Origin: Gammaproteobacteria bacterium
GTDB lineage: Bacteria > Pseudomonadota > Gammaproteobacteria > Enterobacterales > Alteromonadaceae
Length of the DNA stretch: 5,561 nt
Assembly: GCA_023380515.1 (NCBI GenBank)
Contig: JAMCRH010000162.1
Location: 1 to 5,561 of the forward strand
Direction: 5' to 3'
Position 1 is the stretch's first letter, and each line of letters begins with the position of its first letter. Shown here piece by piece: positions 1-5,561 of the stretch. Below the pieces are notes generated by a model. That model ran no database searches, had not been told where the DNA came from, and worked only from the letters and a program-made list of their open reading frames with translations. The position numbers and the translations under genes are program-made.

Positions 1-1206
1 ATTTAAACCGCAGTTCAACCCGGTTATGGTGGTTTCTCCGGTTTAAGTTTGAATGCCGGTATTTCACAGGAAAACTTCTTTGGCACCGGCAACAGTGCAG
101 CGATTAACCTCAATACTAACCGTTTCCAACGTGACGCTCAGATAAGTTATAGCAACAATTACTTTACCGACGATGGTATTGCTTTAGGTGGTAATATTTT
201 CTACCGTGACTTTGACGGTAGTCGCGCCAACTTGTCGCAGTACAACCAGCGTAGTTATGGTATTGCAAGTAACCTGAGCTTCCCAATTAATGAGTTCCAG
301 CGCATTAGCTTTGGCGCAGGTTATACTAATACTGGGATTAGTCAGTTCCAGCAAATTGACCAAATTACTAATTTCCTGGCGCGTTATGCTGACGCAGAAA
401 ACCCGGAAAGCTCGGTGAACTTCCGCACCTATGATTTAAATTTAGGTTGGCAGCGCGTAACCCTGAATCGTGGTGTATTCCCAACGGCAGGTACCCAGAA
501 CTCGGTTAACTTAAAAGTCACGACACCGAACTCAGATTTGCAATACTTTAAATTGAATTATCGCTTCCGTTATTATCACCCAATTGATAATGACCATAGA
601 TTCGTATTCCTAACCCGCTTAAACTTAGGCTACGGCAACGGCTATGGTTCCACCAATGGGGTCGACAATACCTTACCGTTCTGGGAGAATTTCTACGGTG
701 GTGGTCAAGATTCATTGCGTGGCTTTGAAACTAACCGAGTTGGTCCACGTGGTATTATTCGACAGCCTACGTTCGTGCAAGGTCCGCCAGACGCCAACGG
801 CAACCCGACACGAATTGCGTTAGGGCCAGAATTTGATACCTATCAGGTGGCACAATTCCGCGGTGTGGGTGGTAACGCTATCGCAAATGCGAGTTTAGAG
901 CTTATCGTGCCTACGCCATTTGCGGGCGAAGATGCAGCGCGTGCAGTGCGCACCAGCTTGTTTGTTGATGTGGGTACCGTGTGGGATACTGAATTTAACT
1001 TTGATTCTTATCGCAACTTACGCAATGTTGGCCAGCAAGAACTATGGGATTACAGTGACCCCAGCAACTACCAAGCCTCTTACGGGGTGTCGGTACAGTG
1101 GTTATCACCGATGGGTGCACTGACATTTAGCTTAGGCTTCCCGATTAAGTCGTTAGACCCAGACGTGGAAGAGCGCTTTAACTTTAATTTAGGAACTACT
1201 TTCTAA
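1..1206 (+). CDS. bamA: BamA, outer membrane protein assembly factor (C-terminal beta-barrel, 5' end outside window)
   Basis: BamA (Omp85 family) is the central subunit of the BAM complex and folds and inserts beta-barrel proteins into the outer membrane. The visible part corresponds to nearly the whole 16-stranded barrel, roughly E. coli residues 425-810; the signal peptide and POTRA domains lie upstream of the window. Seen: alternating beta-strand pattern throughout; the barrel-start region SGLSLNAGISQENFFGTG (40-93); the L6-loop motif LRGF at 715-726, matching the family (V/I)RGF with its invariant Arg; the pattern DVGTVWDT near 967-990; and a C-terminal aromatic beta-signal ending NFNLGTTF followed by TAA at 1204-1206. 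The reading frame is open from position 7, but a TAA occupies 4-6 in the same frame. A one-base deletion next to it would restore a family-like S-F-N-T start of strand 1, so I treat it as an edge error or frameshift rather than a gene start. skp follows 59 nt downstream, the usual arrangement. Identity is very secure; the intactness of the 5' side is not. Confidence 0.95.
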
Positions 1207-1253
1207 GCTGTTTAAAAAAGCAGTAAGTAGCAACACCAAACTTTGAATGCAAT

Positions 1254-1258
1254 GAGGA
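1254..1258 (+). promoter_or_regulatory. Ribosome binding site of skp, deciding its TTG start
   Basis: GAGGA lies 7 nt upstream of the TTG at 1266. No ATG, GTG or TTG occurs in this frame between the in-frame TAA at 1224-1226 and 1266, and the next in-frame ATG (1314) would remove most of the signal peptide. The nearer ATGs at 1252 and 1258 read straight into TAA at 1261-1263. Together this fixes TTG 1266 as the start. Confidence 0.75.
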
Positions 1259-1265
1259 TGTAACA

Positions 1266-1784
1266 TTGAAAAGCTTAATTAAATCGATTTTTCTTGCCAG
1301 CGTGTTATCGGCAATGTCTTTAGGCGTCAGTGCGACTGCAGCAGCAGAAGCAAAAATGGCGGTTGTTGATGTTGGCGCAGTATTCCAACAGTTACCTGAG
1401 CGTGAAGAAATTTCGCAGAACTTGCAGCGTGAGTTCAATGACCGCATTGAGCGCATGCAGCGTCGCGAAACTGAAATCGGCCAATTGCGTGACCGTATTC
1501 AACGCGACGAAGAGATTATGAGCGAAGAAGAGTACACTCAGGCGATGATGGAATTTCAGCAACGTGTACAAGAAGCGCAACAATCAGGTCAGCAATTGAA
1601 TGAAGAAATGCGCCGTCGTCAAAACGAAGAACGTGACCGCGTATTGCGCCGTATGCAAGAAGTGATTGCTGACATCGCTGAAGCTGAAGGTTATGACGTG
1701 GTATTGGAAGCGAGCGGAATTGCGTACGCACGTGATGGCTTTGATATTTCAAGCCGTGTTTTGGAAGCAATGAGCAGCAACTAA
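1266..1784 (+). CDS. skp: Skp/OmpH periplasmic chaperone
   Basis: Skp is a trimeric periplasmic chaperone that binds unfolded outer-membrane proteins leaving the Sec translocon and holds them soluble on the way to BAM. The 172-residue product has an N-terminal signal peptide (basic MKSLIKS, a hydrophobic stretch at about residues 8-22, and a small-residue cleavage region with plausible cuts after A27 or A29). The mature start KMAVVDVGAVFQQLPE matches the Skp pattern (K)IA(I/V)V(N/D)...FQQ. Residues of about 48-122 are rich in E, Q and R and form the long coiled-coil tentacles. The C-terminal segment GYDVVLEASGIAYARDGFDIS matches the body-domain strand (E. coli LVVDANAVAYNSSDVKDIT). Mature length of about 143 residues agrees with the roughly 141 of E. 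coli. It begins with TTG, preceded by GAGGA at 7 nt. It sits between bamA and lpxD, only 5 nt before lpxD, as in most gammaproteobacteria. Confidence 0.95.
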   Translation: MKSLIKSIFLASVLSAMSLGVSATAAAEAKMAVVDVGAVFQQLPEREEISQNLQREFNDRIERMQRRETEIGQLRDRIQRDEEIMSEEEYTQAMMEFQQRVQEAQQSGQQLNEEMRRRQNEERDRVLRRMQEVIADIAEAEGYDVVLEASGIAYARDGFDISSRVLEAMSSN

Positions 1785-1789
1785 TACTC

Positions 1790-2806
1790 ATGACTGTAAT
1801 GACACTTCAGGAATTAGCCCAGGCAACTGGCGCTAGCGTGCGCGGTGACCAAGGTTATCAGGTCACCGGGCTTGCCACCTTGCGCTCAGCGAAAGCTGAG
1901 CACATTTCTTTTTTGGCGAATGAAAAATATCGTTCACAAGTTGCCGAGTCATCAGCTGGTTGCGTGATTATGCGTGCCGAAGATGACCACGGCGAAGCGA
2001 CCAACGCATTGATTACGCCACAACCATATTTGGCGTATGCACGCGTTGCGCAATTGCTTGATAACACGCCAGCGCAGGCCAAGGGCATTCACCCCACTGC
2101 AGTGATAGCAGAAGGTGTTGCACTAGGTGCCGATGTGTCAGTCGGCGCATACAGCGTTATTGAAGCTGGCGCAGTGATTGGCGATCAAGTTCAAATTGGC
2201 AACCATTGCACAGTGGGCAGCAATGCACATATCGGTGCCTATACGCGACTGTGGTCGAATGTAACGATTTACCACGGCGTTCGTATCGGCCAACACTGTA
2301 CCTTTCACGCCGGTGCTGTGATTGGTGGTGATGGCTTTGGTTGGGCCAGTGAAAACGGAAAATGGGTTAAGATACCGCAACTCGGGGCAGTGACCATTGG
2401 CGATTACGTTGATATTGGCGTTGGCACCACCATCGACCGCGGTGCATTAGACGATACGGTGATTGAAAACCACTGTATTATCGATAACCAAGTACAAATT
2501 GGCCACAATGTGTTTGTGGGCGAAGGCACTGCGATTGCAGGGCAGGTTGGTATTGCCGGTAGCACTCGAATCGGTCGTGGCTGTTTGATTGGCGGGCAAG
2601 CAGGCTTAGCCGGTCACATTGAAATTGCCGACCATGTGCAACTGCATGGCCAAGCAATGGTCACCAAGTCAATTGAACAAGCGGGTGTGTACGCGTCCGG
2701 AAACCCAGTGGTACCGCAAGGCGAATGGGCACGTGTTGGCGTGCGTTACAAGCAGTTACCTGATTTGTTCAAGCGGGTGAAAGCCCTCGAGACTAAACTT
2801 AAATAA
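1790..2806 (+). CDS. lpxD: LpxD, UDP-3-O-(3-hydroxyacyl)glucosamine N-acyltransferase
   Basis: LpxD transfers a 3-hydroxyacyl chain from ACP to the 2-amino group of UDP-3-O-acyl-glucosamine in the cytoplasm, the third step of lipid A synthesis. The 338-residue protein (E. coli 341) has an N-terminal uridine-binding domain (about 1-100, with [11 protein letters not shown] around F41 and Y47), then a left-handed beta-helix of hexapeptide repeats (about 100-295), then a C-terminal helix that contacts ACP (about 310-338). The proposed catalytic His239 is present in QIGHNV (codon 2504-2506), and His276 is in LAGHIEI (2615-2617), both at exactly the E. coli residue numbers. Met290, the acyl-length ruler of E. 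coli LpxD, is also kept. This collinearity supports ATG 1790; a second in-frame ATG at 1799 cannot be excluded. No clear ribosome binding site precedes it, and the 5-nt gap after skp suggests translational coupling. Confidence 0.97.
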   Translation: MTVMTLQELAQATGASVRGDQGYQVTGLATLRSAKAEHISFLANEKYRSQVAESSAGCVIMRAEDDHGEATNALITPQPYLAYARVAQLLDNTPAQAKGIHPTAVIAEGVALGADVSVGAYSVIEAGAVIGDQVQIGNHCTVGSNAHIGAYTRLWSNVTIYHGVRIGQHCTFHAGAVIGGDGFGWASENGKWVKIPQLGAVTIGDYVDIGVGTTIDRGALDDTVIENHCIIDNQVQIGHNVFVGEGTAIAGQVGIAGSTRIGRGCLIGGQAGLAGHIEIADHVQLHGQAMVTKSIEQAGVYASGNPVVPQGEWARVGVRYKQLPDLFKRVKALETKLK

Positions 2807-2809
2807 TAA

Positions 2810-2824
2810 CAACGTTTAACGTTG
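2810..2824 (+). repeat. 15-bp perfect inverted repeat in the lpxD-fabZ gap
   Basis: CAACGTT-T-AACGTTG is an exact dyad with 7-bp arms around a single T at 2817. It starts 3 nt after the lpxD stop codon, and its last G is the first base of the fabZ ribosome binding site (2824-2829). In RNA it could only fold as a 5-bp CAACG/CGUUG stem with a UUUAA loop. There is no U-tract behind it, so it is not a terminator. It may be a protein-binding site or a small hairpin near the fabZ start; function unknown. Confidence 0.7.
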
Positions 2825-2829
2825 AGGAG
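2824..2829 (+). promoter_or_regulatory. Ribosome binding site of fabZ, supporting a GTG start
   Basis: GAGGAG, 6 nt before GTG 2836, is the strongest Shine-Dalgarno match in the window and selects that GTG as the fabZ start. It overlaps the end of the inverted repeat at 2810-2824 by one base. Confidence 0.8.
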
Positions 2830-2835
2830 CTTCGT

Positions 2836-3312
2836 GTGACTGAACAGGTGACGCAAGAGCTGAACAATGGATTCAATATCCAAGAGATTCAAGCCATTTT
2901 ACCCCATCGATACCCTTTTGCATTGATTGACCGCGTGGTGAGCTATACCAAAGGTGAGTCGCTGCATGCCTATAAAAATATCACCATGAACGAACCCGTG
3001 TTCATGGGGCATTTTCCAGGTGAACCTATCTTTCCAGGCGTACTGTTACTTGAAGCTATGGCGCAAGCGACCGGTCTGCTAGGTTTTAAAATGATGGAAA
3101 ATGCGGCGGACAAAGACGAAATGTATTTGTTCGCGGGCATCGACAACGCACGTTTCAAGCGCCAGGTCATTCCTGGGGATCGCGTTGATTTCCATGTCAC
3201 TTTTGTCAAAGAACGCCGTGGTATTTGGAAGTTTTCGGGCGTGGCGAAAGTGGATGGCGAACTAGCAGCTACGGCTGATCTTATGTGTGCAAGAAGGAAT
3301 ATGAAAGGGTGA
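2836..3312 (+). CDS. fabZ: FabZ, 3-hydroxyacyl-[ACP] dehydratase
   Basis: FabZ removes water from (3R)-hydroxyacyl-ACP to give trans-2-enoyl-ACP in the cytoplasmic type II fatty acid synthesis cycle. It draws on the same hydroxyacyl-ACP pool that LpxA and LpxD use. The 158-residue product (E. coli 151; the extra residues are N-terminal) has a hot-dog fold. Seen: [13 protein letters not shown] at about 22-34; the catalytic loop GHFPG with His59 (3010-3012); Glu73 in [11 protein letters not shown] (3052-3054), with the same 14-residue His-Glu spacing as E. coli His54/Glu68; the [11 protein letters not shown] substrate-tunnel segment; and the C-terminal DLMCARR. The start is GTG with GAGGAG 6 nt upstream. 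Its TGA stop overlaps the GTG start of lpxA. Placement between lpxD and lpxA is the classic arrangement. Confidence 0.97.
   Translation: MTEQVTQELNNGFNIQEIQAILPHRYPFALIDRVVSYTKGESLHAYKNITMNEPVFMGHFPGEPIFPGVLLLEAMAQATGLLGFKMMENAADKDEMYLFAGIDNARFKRQVIPGDRVDFHVTFVKERRGIWKFSGVAKVDGELAATADLMCARRNMKG
3294..3298 (+). promoter_or_regulatory. Ribosome binding site of lpxA, supporting start at GTG 3309
   Basis: AAGGA inside the fabZ 3' end lies 10 nt before GTG 3309. It also lies downstream of the alternative ATG 3285, so it cannot serve that start. This favours the shorter LpxA. Confidence 0.55.
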
Positions 3313-4073
3313 TACACGCCAGCGCAATTATTGAACCAGGCGCAAAGCTGGGGGCGAACGTTCGCGTTGGCCCTTGGACGTATATCGGTGCCGATGTCGA
3401 AATTGGTGATAACTGTGAGATTGGTCCGCATGTCGTCATTCGTGGTCCAACGACCATGGGTGAAGGCAATCGTATCTTCCAATTCTCGTCGATTGGTGAA
3501 GAGTGCCAAGACAAAAAGTATGCGGGTGAGCCGACTCGCTTGGTGATTGGCGATCACAATGTGTTTCGTGAGTGCACTACCGTGCATCGTGGCACGGTGC
3601 AGGACAACAGCCTGACCCAAATTGGCAGTCACAACTTATTGATGGCTTATGTGCATGTTGCCCATGATTGCATGATTGGCGACCGTAACATTTTAGCCAA
3701 TGCGACAACATTAGCCGGACATGTGCATGTCGGCGATCAGGTTATCCTTGGTGGTTTTACCGGTGTGCACCAATTTTGCAAAATTGGCTCACACGCTTTT
3801 ACCGCTGTCAGTTCGGTGGTGGTGCAGGATATTCCGCCGTATGTGATGGCACAAGGCCACAACGCAGTGCCGCGCACGATTAACTCGGAAGGTTTGCGTC
3901 GTAGAGGCTTTAGTGCTGAGCAAATTCAGAATATTAAGCGCGCATACAAGCTGCTTTACCGCCAAGGTTTAACCCTTCAGGAAGCGGTGGCTAAAATGAC
4001 GGCTATGGATGCACCAGAGCTTGCGATCATGCTTGATTTCATCGCCAAGTCTCAGCGCGGTATCATCCGCTAA
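3309..4073 (+). CDS. lpxA: LpxA, acyl-ACP:UDP-N-acetylglucosamine O-acyltransferase
   Basis: LpxA adds a 3-hydroxyacyl chain from ACP to the 3-OH of UDP-GlcNAc, the first step of lipid A synthesis. From GTG 3309 the product has 254 residues (E. coli 262). The first ~185 residues form a left-handed beta-helix of hexapeptide repeats, and the rest is a helical domain containing [19 protein letters not shown] and ending RGIIR. With a constant 6-residue offset from E. coli, all key residues are present: Asp68, Lys70, His116, catalytic His119 (3663-3665, E. coli His125) and His154. At the chain-length ruler position (E. coli Gly173) it has Val167. GTG 3309 overlaps the fabZ stop (GTGA), has a ribosome binding site at 10 nt, and gives the usual MIH-A-AII-P start. 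The alternative ATG 3285 would add 8 residues (MCKKEYER) that simply read through the end of fabZ. lpxB follows 18 nt later. Confidence 0.96.
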   Translation: MIHASAIIEPGAKLGANVRVGPWTYIGADVEIGDNCEIGPHVVIRGPTTMGEGNRIFQFSSIGEECQDKKYAGEPTRLVIGDHNVFRECTTVHRGTVQDNSLTQIGSHNLLMAYVHVAHDCMIGDRNILANATTLAGHVHVGDQVILGGFTGVHQFCKIGSHAFTAVSSVVVQDIPPYVMAQGHNAVPRTINSEGLRRRGFSAEQIQNIKRAYKLLYRQGLTLQEAVAKMTAMDAPELAIMLDFIAKSQRGIIR

Positions 4074-4091
4074 GCCATCGACGTAAATGAC

Positions 4092-5270
4092 ATGCCGCAA
4101 GACTTAAACCATCAAAGCAATCCTGTTCGCTGCATTGGCTTAGTAGCAGGTGAAGCCTCCGGTGATATTCTGGGGGCTAGTTTAATGCGTGCCATCAAAC
4201 AACGGCATCCCGAGGTCGAATTTATCGGCGTCGGCGGTCCGTTAATGGCGGCAGAAGGCTTGCAGTCATTGTTTTCCTTTGAACGCCTCGCGGTGATGGG
4301 AATCGTCGATGTGCTCAAGCAATTGCCTGATTTACTAGCTGCACGCCGCGAAGTCGTTACCTGTATGCTGAATCAACGCCCTGATATTTTCGTGGGCATT
4401 GATGCGCCCGATTTTAATATTCCAATCGAACTGAAGCTTAAACAAGCAGGCATTACCTGCGTGCACTATGTTAGCCCTTCGGTGTGGGCGTGGCGCCAAA
4501 AGCGCGTGTTTAAAATAGCCAAAGCCACGCATCGGGTGCTGTGTTTACTGCCGTTTGAAAAGCAGTTTTATGATCGCTTTGATGTACCGGCAACCTTTGT
4601 GGGGCACACCTTAGCCGACGAGATTCCACTGCAGAGTTCACGTGAATTGGCGTGCGAAGCACTCAATATTGACCCACAACAACGTTATTTCGGCGTGTTA
4701 CCTGGTAGTCGGCGTAGTGAAGTAGGTTTGTTAATTGAGCCATTTTTGCAAGCTGCGCGCATACTCCATGATCAGCATCCTGAGTATGGCTTTTTGATCC
4801 CAGCGGTCAATCCAGAACGTCGTGGGCAAATCGAAGCGGCCATCGCAACGGCTAGTTTACCTGCCAGTTTGCAACTACACATCATCGATCAGCAATCGCG
4901 CCAGGTGATGTTGGCGAGTGATGCATTGATGCTGGCCTCAGGCACCGTGTCCTTAGAAGCCATGCTACTGAAACGTCCTATGGTCGTGTCGTATCGCTTT
5001 AGCGCACTCAATTACGCAATTCTTAAGCGCTTGGTTAAAGTGGATTATTTCTCATTACCAAACTTGATTGCTAATCAGCCGCTAGTACCTGAACTTTTAC
5101 AAGAGGCAGTCACGCCCGAAGCCTTGGCGACTCACATGAGTCATTTTATCAGCCAACCACAACAGGCTTTGTTGGCCCAATTCGAGCAACTTCATCAGGC
5201 TATTGCATTGAACGCGGCAGACACCGCGGCTGATGCGGTGTTAGCCACTCACCAGCAACGCGCGTTGTAG
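4092..5270 (+). CDS. lpxB: LpxB, lipid A disaccharide synthase
   Basis: LpxB is a GT19 glycosyltransferase at the inner face of the cytoplasmic membrane. It joins UDP-2,3-diacylglucosamine to lipid X to form the beta-1,6-linked lipid A disaccharide, releasing UDP. The 392-residue product (E. coli 382) has a two-Rossmann GT-B layout. Seen: N-terminal LVAGEASGDILGA (17-29); VGIDAPDFN with Asp104, equal to the essential Asp98 of other LpxB proteins; the hallmark YVSPSVWAWRQKR (126-138); LPGSRRSE with Arg207, equal to Arg201; and the donor-binding ASGTVSLEAML around 282-292. The N-terminus is 6 residues longer than in E. coli. ATG 4092 is the first usable start after the lpxA stop, which lies in the same frame; an ATG at 4087 in another frame stops after six codons. 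No good ribosome binding site is visible, so coupling to lpxA is likely. Confidence 0.97.
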   Translation: MPQDLNHQSNPVRCIGLVAGEASGDILGASLMRAIKQRHPEVEFIGVGGPLMAAEGLQSLFSFERLAVMGIVDVLKQLPDLLAARREVVTCMLNQRPDIFVGIDAPDFNIPIELKLKQAGITCVHYVSPSVWAWRQKRVFKIAKATHRVLCLLPFEKQFYDRFDVPATFVGHTLADEIPLQSSRELACEALNIDPQQRYFGVLPGSRRSEVGLLIEPFLQAARILHDQHPEYGFLIPAVNPERRGQIEAAIATASLPASLQLHIIDQQSRQVMLASDALMLASGTVSLEAMLLKRPMVVSYRFSALNYAILKRLVKVDYFSLPNLIANQPLVPELLQEAVTPEALATHMSHFISQPQQALLAQFEQLHQAIALNAADTAADAVLATHQQRAL

Positions 5271-5310
5271 AATTTCCTAGCCTTTCTATTTAATGGAACG
5301 AAAGCCGTCA

Positions 5311-5324
5311 ATAATAGCTATTAT
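5311..5324 (+). repeat. 14-bp perfect palindrome, possible operator
   Basis: ATAATAGCTATTAT reads the same on both strands. It has no loop, so it cannot act as a hairpin terminator. It overlaps the -35 region of the best promoter candidate for the downstream gene, which is where a repressor or activator site could lie. No regulator family is recognised from the bases. Confidence 0.5.
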
Positions 5325-5349
5325 CTTTCCAATATATCGTGTCTATACT
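5321..5349 (+). promoter_or_regulatory. Possible sigma-70-type promoter for the yqjG-like gene
   Basis: TATACT (5344-5349) matches 5 of 6 bases of the -10 consensus. At 17-nt spacing the -35 position is TTATCT (5321-5326), only 3 of 6. Transcription would start near 5356 and give a leader of about 100 nt. The call rests on the good -10 and on the gene needing its own promoter after a 189-nt gap. Confidence 0.3.
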
Positions 5350-5447
5350 AAGTGTCATGTAAATGCATGCTTGAGTTCTCGCGTACATATGGCGTGACAC
5401 CCGATGCGAGCGAGCGCTTATTAACTGCAAAGATTTAATTGAGTGAC

Positions 5448-5452
5448 AGGAG
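5448..5452 (+). promoter_or_regulatory. Ribosome binding site of the yqjG-like gene
   Basis: AGGAG ends 7 nt before ATG 5460, ideal spacing, and fixes the start of the truncated gene. Confidence 0.8.
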
Positions 5453-5459
5453 TAGCAAC

Positions 5460-5561
5460 ATGGGCTTATTAGTCGATGGTCAATGGCACGATACTTGGTA
5501 TGACACCTCGAAAACAGGCGGACGCTTCGTGCGTACCGAAGCGCAGTACCGCAACTGGATC
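5460..5561 (+). CDS. yqjG: Glutathionyl-hydroquinone reductase, YqjG/ECM4 family (5' end only)
   Basis: The frame is open from ATG 5460 to the window end (34 codons) behind a strong ribosome binding site. The peptide MGLLVDGQWHDTWYDTSKTG followed by GRFVRTEAQYRNWI closely matches the start of E. coli YqjG (MGQLIDGVWHDTWYDTKSTG, then GKFQRSASAFRNWL). These enzymes are Xi-class, omega-like glutathione transferases of about 320-330 residues in the cytoplasm; they reduce glutathionyl-hydroquinones to free hydroquinone and glutathione through a Cys in a C-P-W-A motif. That motif would lie around residue 60, beyond the window, so catalytic competence cannot be judged. There is no functional link to lipid A, and the gene probably has its own promoter. 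Confidence 0.85.
   Translation, partial: MGLLVDGQWHDTWYDTSKTGGRFVRTEAQYRNWI

Larger units (their letters stand above)
5271..5459. other. Non-coding gap between lpxB and the yqjG-like gene
   Basis: This 189-nt AT-richer stretch holds no supported gene. It contains a 14-bp palindrome (5311-5324), a possible promoter (5321-5349), a spaced inverted repeat GTGTCA/TGACAC (5352-5357 and 5395-5400) and a ribosome binding site (5448-5452). I see no convincing rho-independent terminator: the CTTTC/GAAAG pair at 5282-5304 has only 5 bp, a 13-nt loop and no U-run. How lpxB transcription ends is therefore unclear. Confidence 0.7.

Noticed and set aside
1190..1206. GGAACT near the bamA end as a sigma-E -35 element for skp-lpx
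   Set aside because: No matching -10 element is found about 16 nt downstream; the bases also encode the conserved BamA C-terminus.
1208..1223. Possible terminator hairpin between bamA and skp (CTGTTT/AAGCAG, loop AAAA)
   Set aside because: Only six pairs including a wobble, and no U-run follows; too weak, and the genes are expected to be co-transcribed.
1196..1791. Minus-strand open frames opposite skp (1196-1456, 1392-1583, 1516-1791)
   Set aside because: Each lies mostly or wholly opposite skp with no recognisable product; treated as shadows.
2100..2700. Repeated isoleucine-glycine patterns in lpxD (and again in lpxA) as a DNA repeat or CRISPR-like array
   Set aside because: These are the protein hexapeptide repeats of left-handed beta-helix acyltransferases; the DNA units are diverged and not an array.
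2970..3632. A 220-codon open frame on the minus strand across fabZ and lpxA
   Set aside because: It lies wholly opposite two strongly conserved genes, has no recognisable domain and resembles a codon-bias shadow.
4087..4107. ATG at 4087 as an alternative start near lpxB
   Set aside because: It is out of frame with lpxB and stops after six codons.
5282..5304. CTTTC...GAAAG as a terminator of the lpx cluster
   Set aside because: A 5-bp stem with a 13-nt loop and no T-tract does not support a rho-independent terminator.

Overview
This is an ordinary, well-conserved piece of a Gram-negative (gammaproteobacterial) chromosome. It carries the outer-membrane-biogenesis and lipid A cluster bamA (3' part) - skp - lpxD - fabZ - lpxA - lpxB, followed after a 189-nt gap by the first 34 codons of a glutathionyl-hydroquinone reductase gene (yqjG family). 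All genes are on the + strand. Gene order, near gap-free agreement with the Escherichia coli proteins and moderate base composition fit a marine gammaproteobacterium of the Alteromonadales type. Idiomarinaceae is my best guess, from general resemblance only, not from a search.

Layout. Positions 1-1206 hold the BamA beta-barrel; the POTRA domains lie upstream of the window, and an in-frame TAA at 4-6 suggests a one-base deletion or an edge error. Positions 1266-1784 encode the periplasmic chaperone Skp, with a TTG start. Positions 1790-2806 encode LpxD, 2836-3312 FabZ (GTG start), 3309-4073 LpxA (GTG start, 4-nt overlap with fabZ) and 4092-5270 LpxB. Spacings inside the cluster are 59, 5, 29, -4 and 18 nt, so it is very probably one transcript. 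Positions 5271-5459 are non-coding and hold a 14-bp palindrome and a possible promoter. The final gene opens at 5460 and runs off the window.

How the genes work together. FabZ dehydrates 3-hydroxyacyl-ACP for fatty acid synthesis, and LpxA and LpxD compete for the same 3-hydroxyacyl-ACP pool to make lipid A. LpxA adds the first acyl chain to UDP-GlcNAc, LpxD adds the third/fourth acyl group to UDP-3-O-acyl-GlcN, and LpxB condenses two such units into the lipid A disaccharide. Skp and BamA deliver and insert outer-membrane proteins into the membrane whose outer leaflet that lipid A forms. The last gene is a cytoplasmic thiol redox enzyme with no evident link to the cluster.

I found no mobile element, CRISPR array, RNA gene or unknown system. 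The points most worth a second look are: Val167 in LpxA at the acyl-chain-length ruler position, the 15-bp perfect palindrome abutting the fabZ ribosome binding site, the palindrome/promoter arrangement upstream of yqjG, the absence of rnhB after lpxB, and the in-frame stop at the bamA edge.
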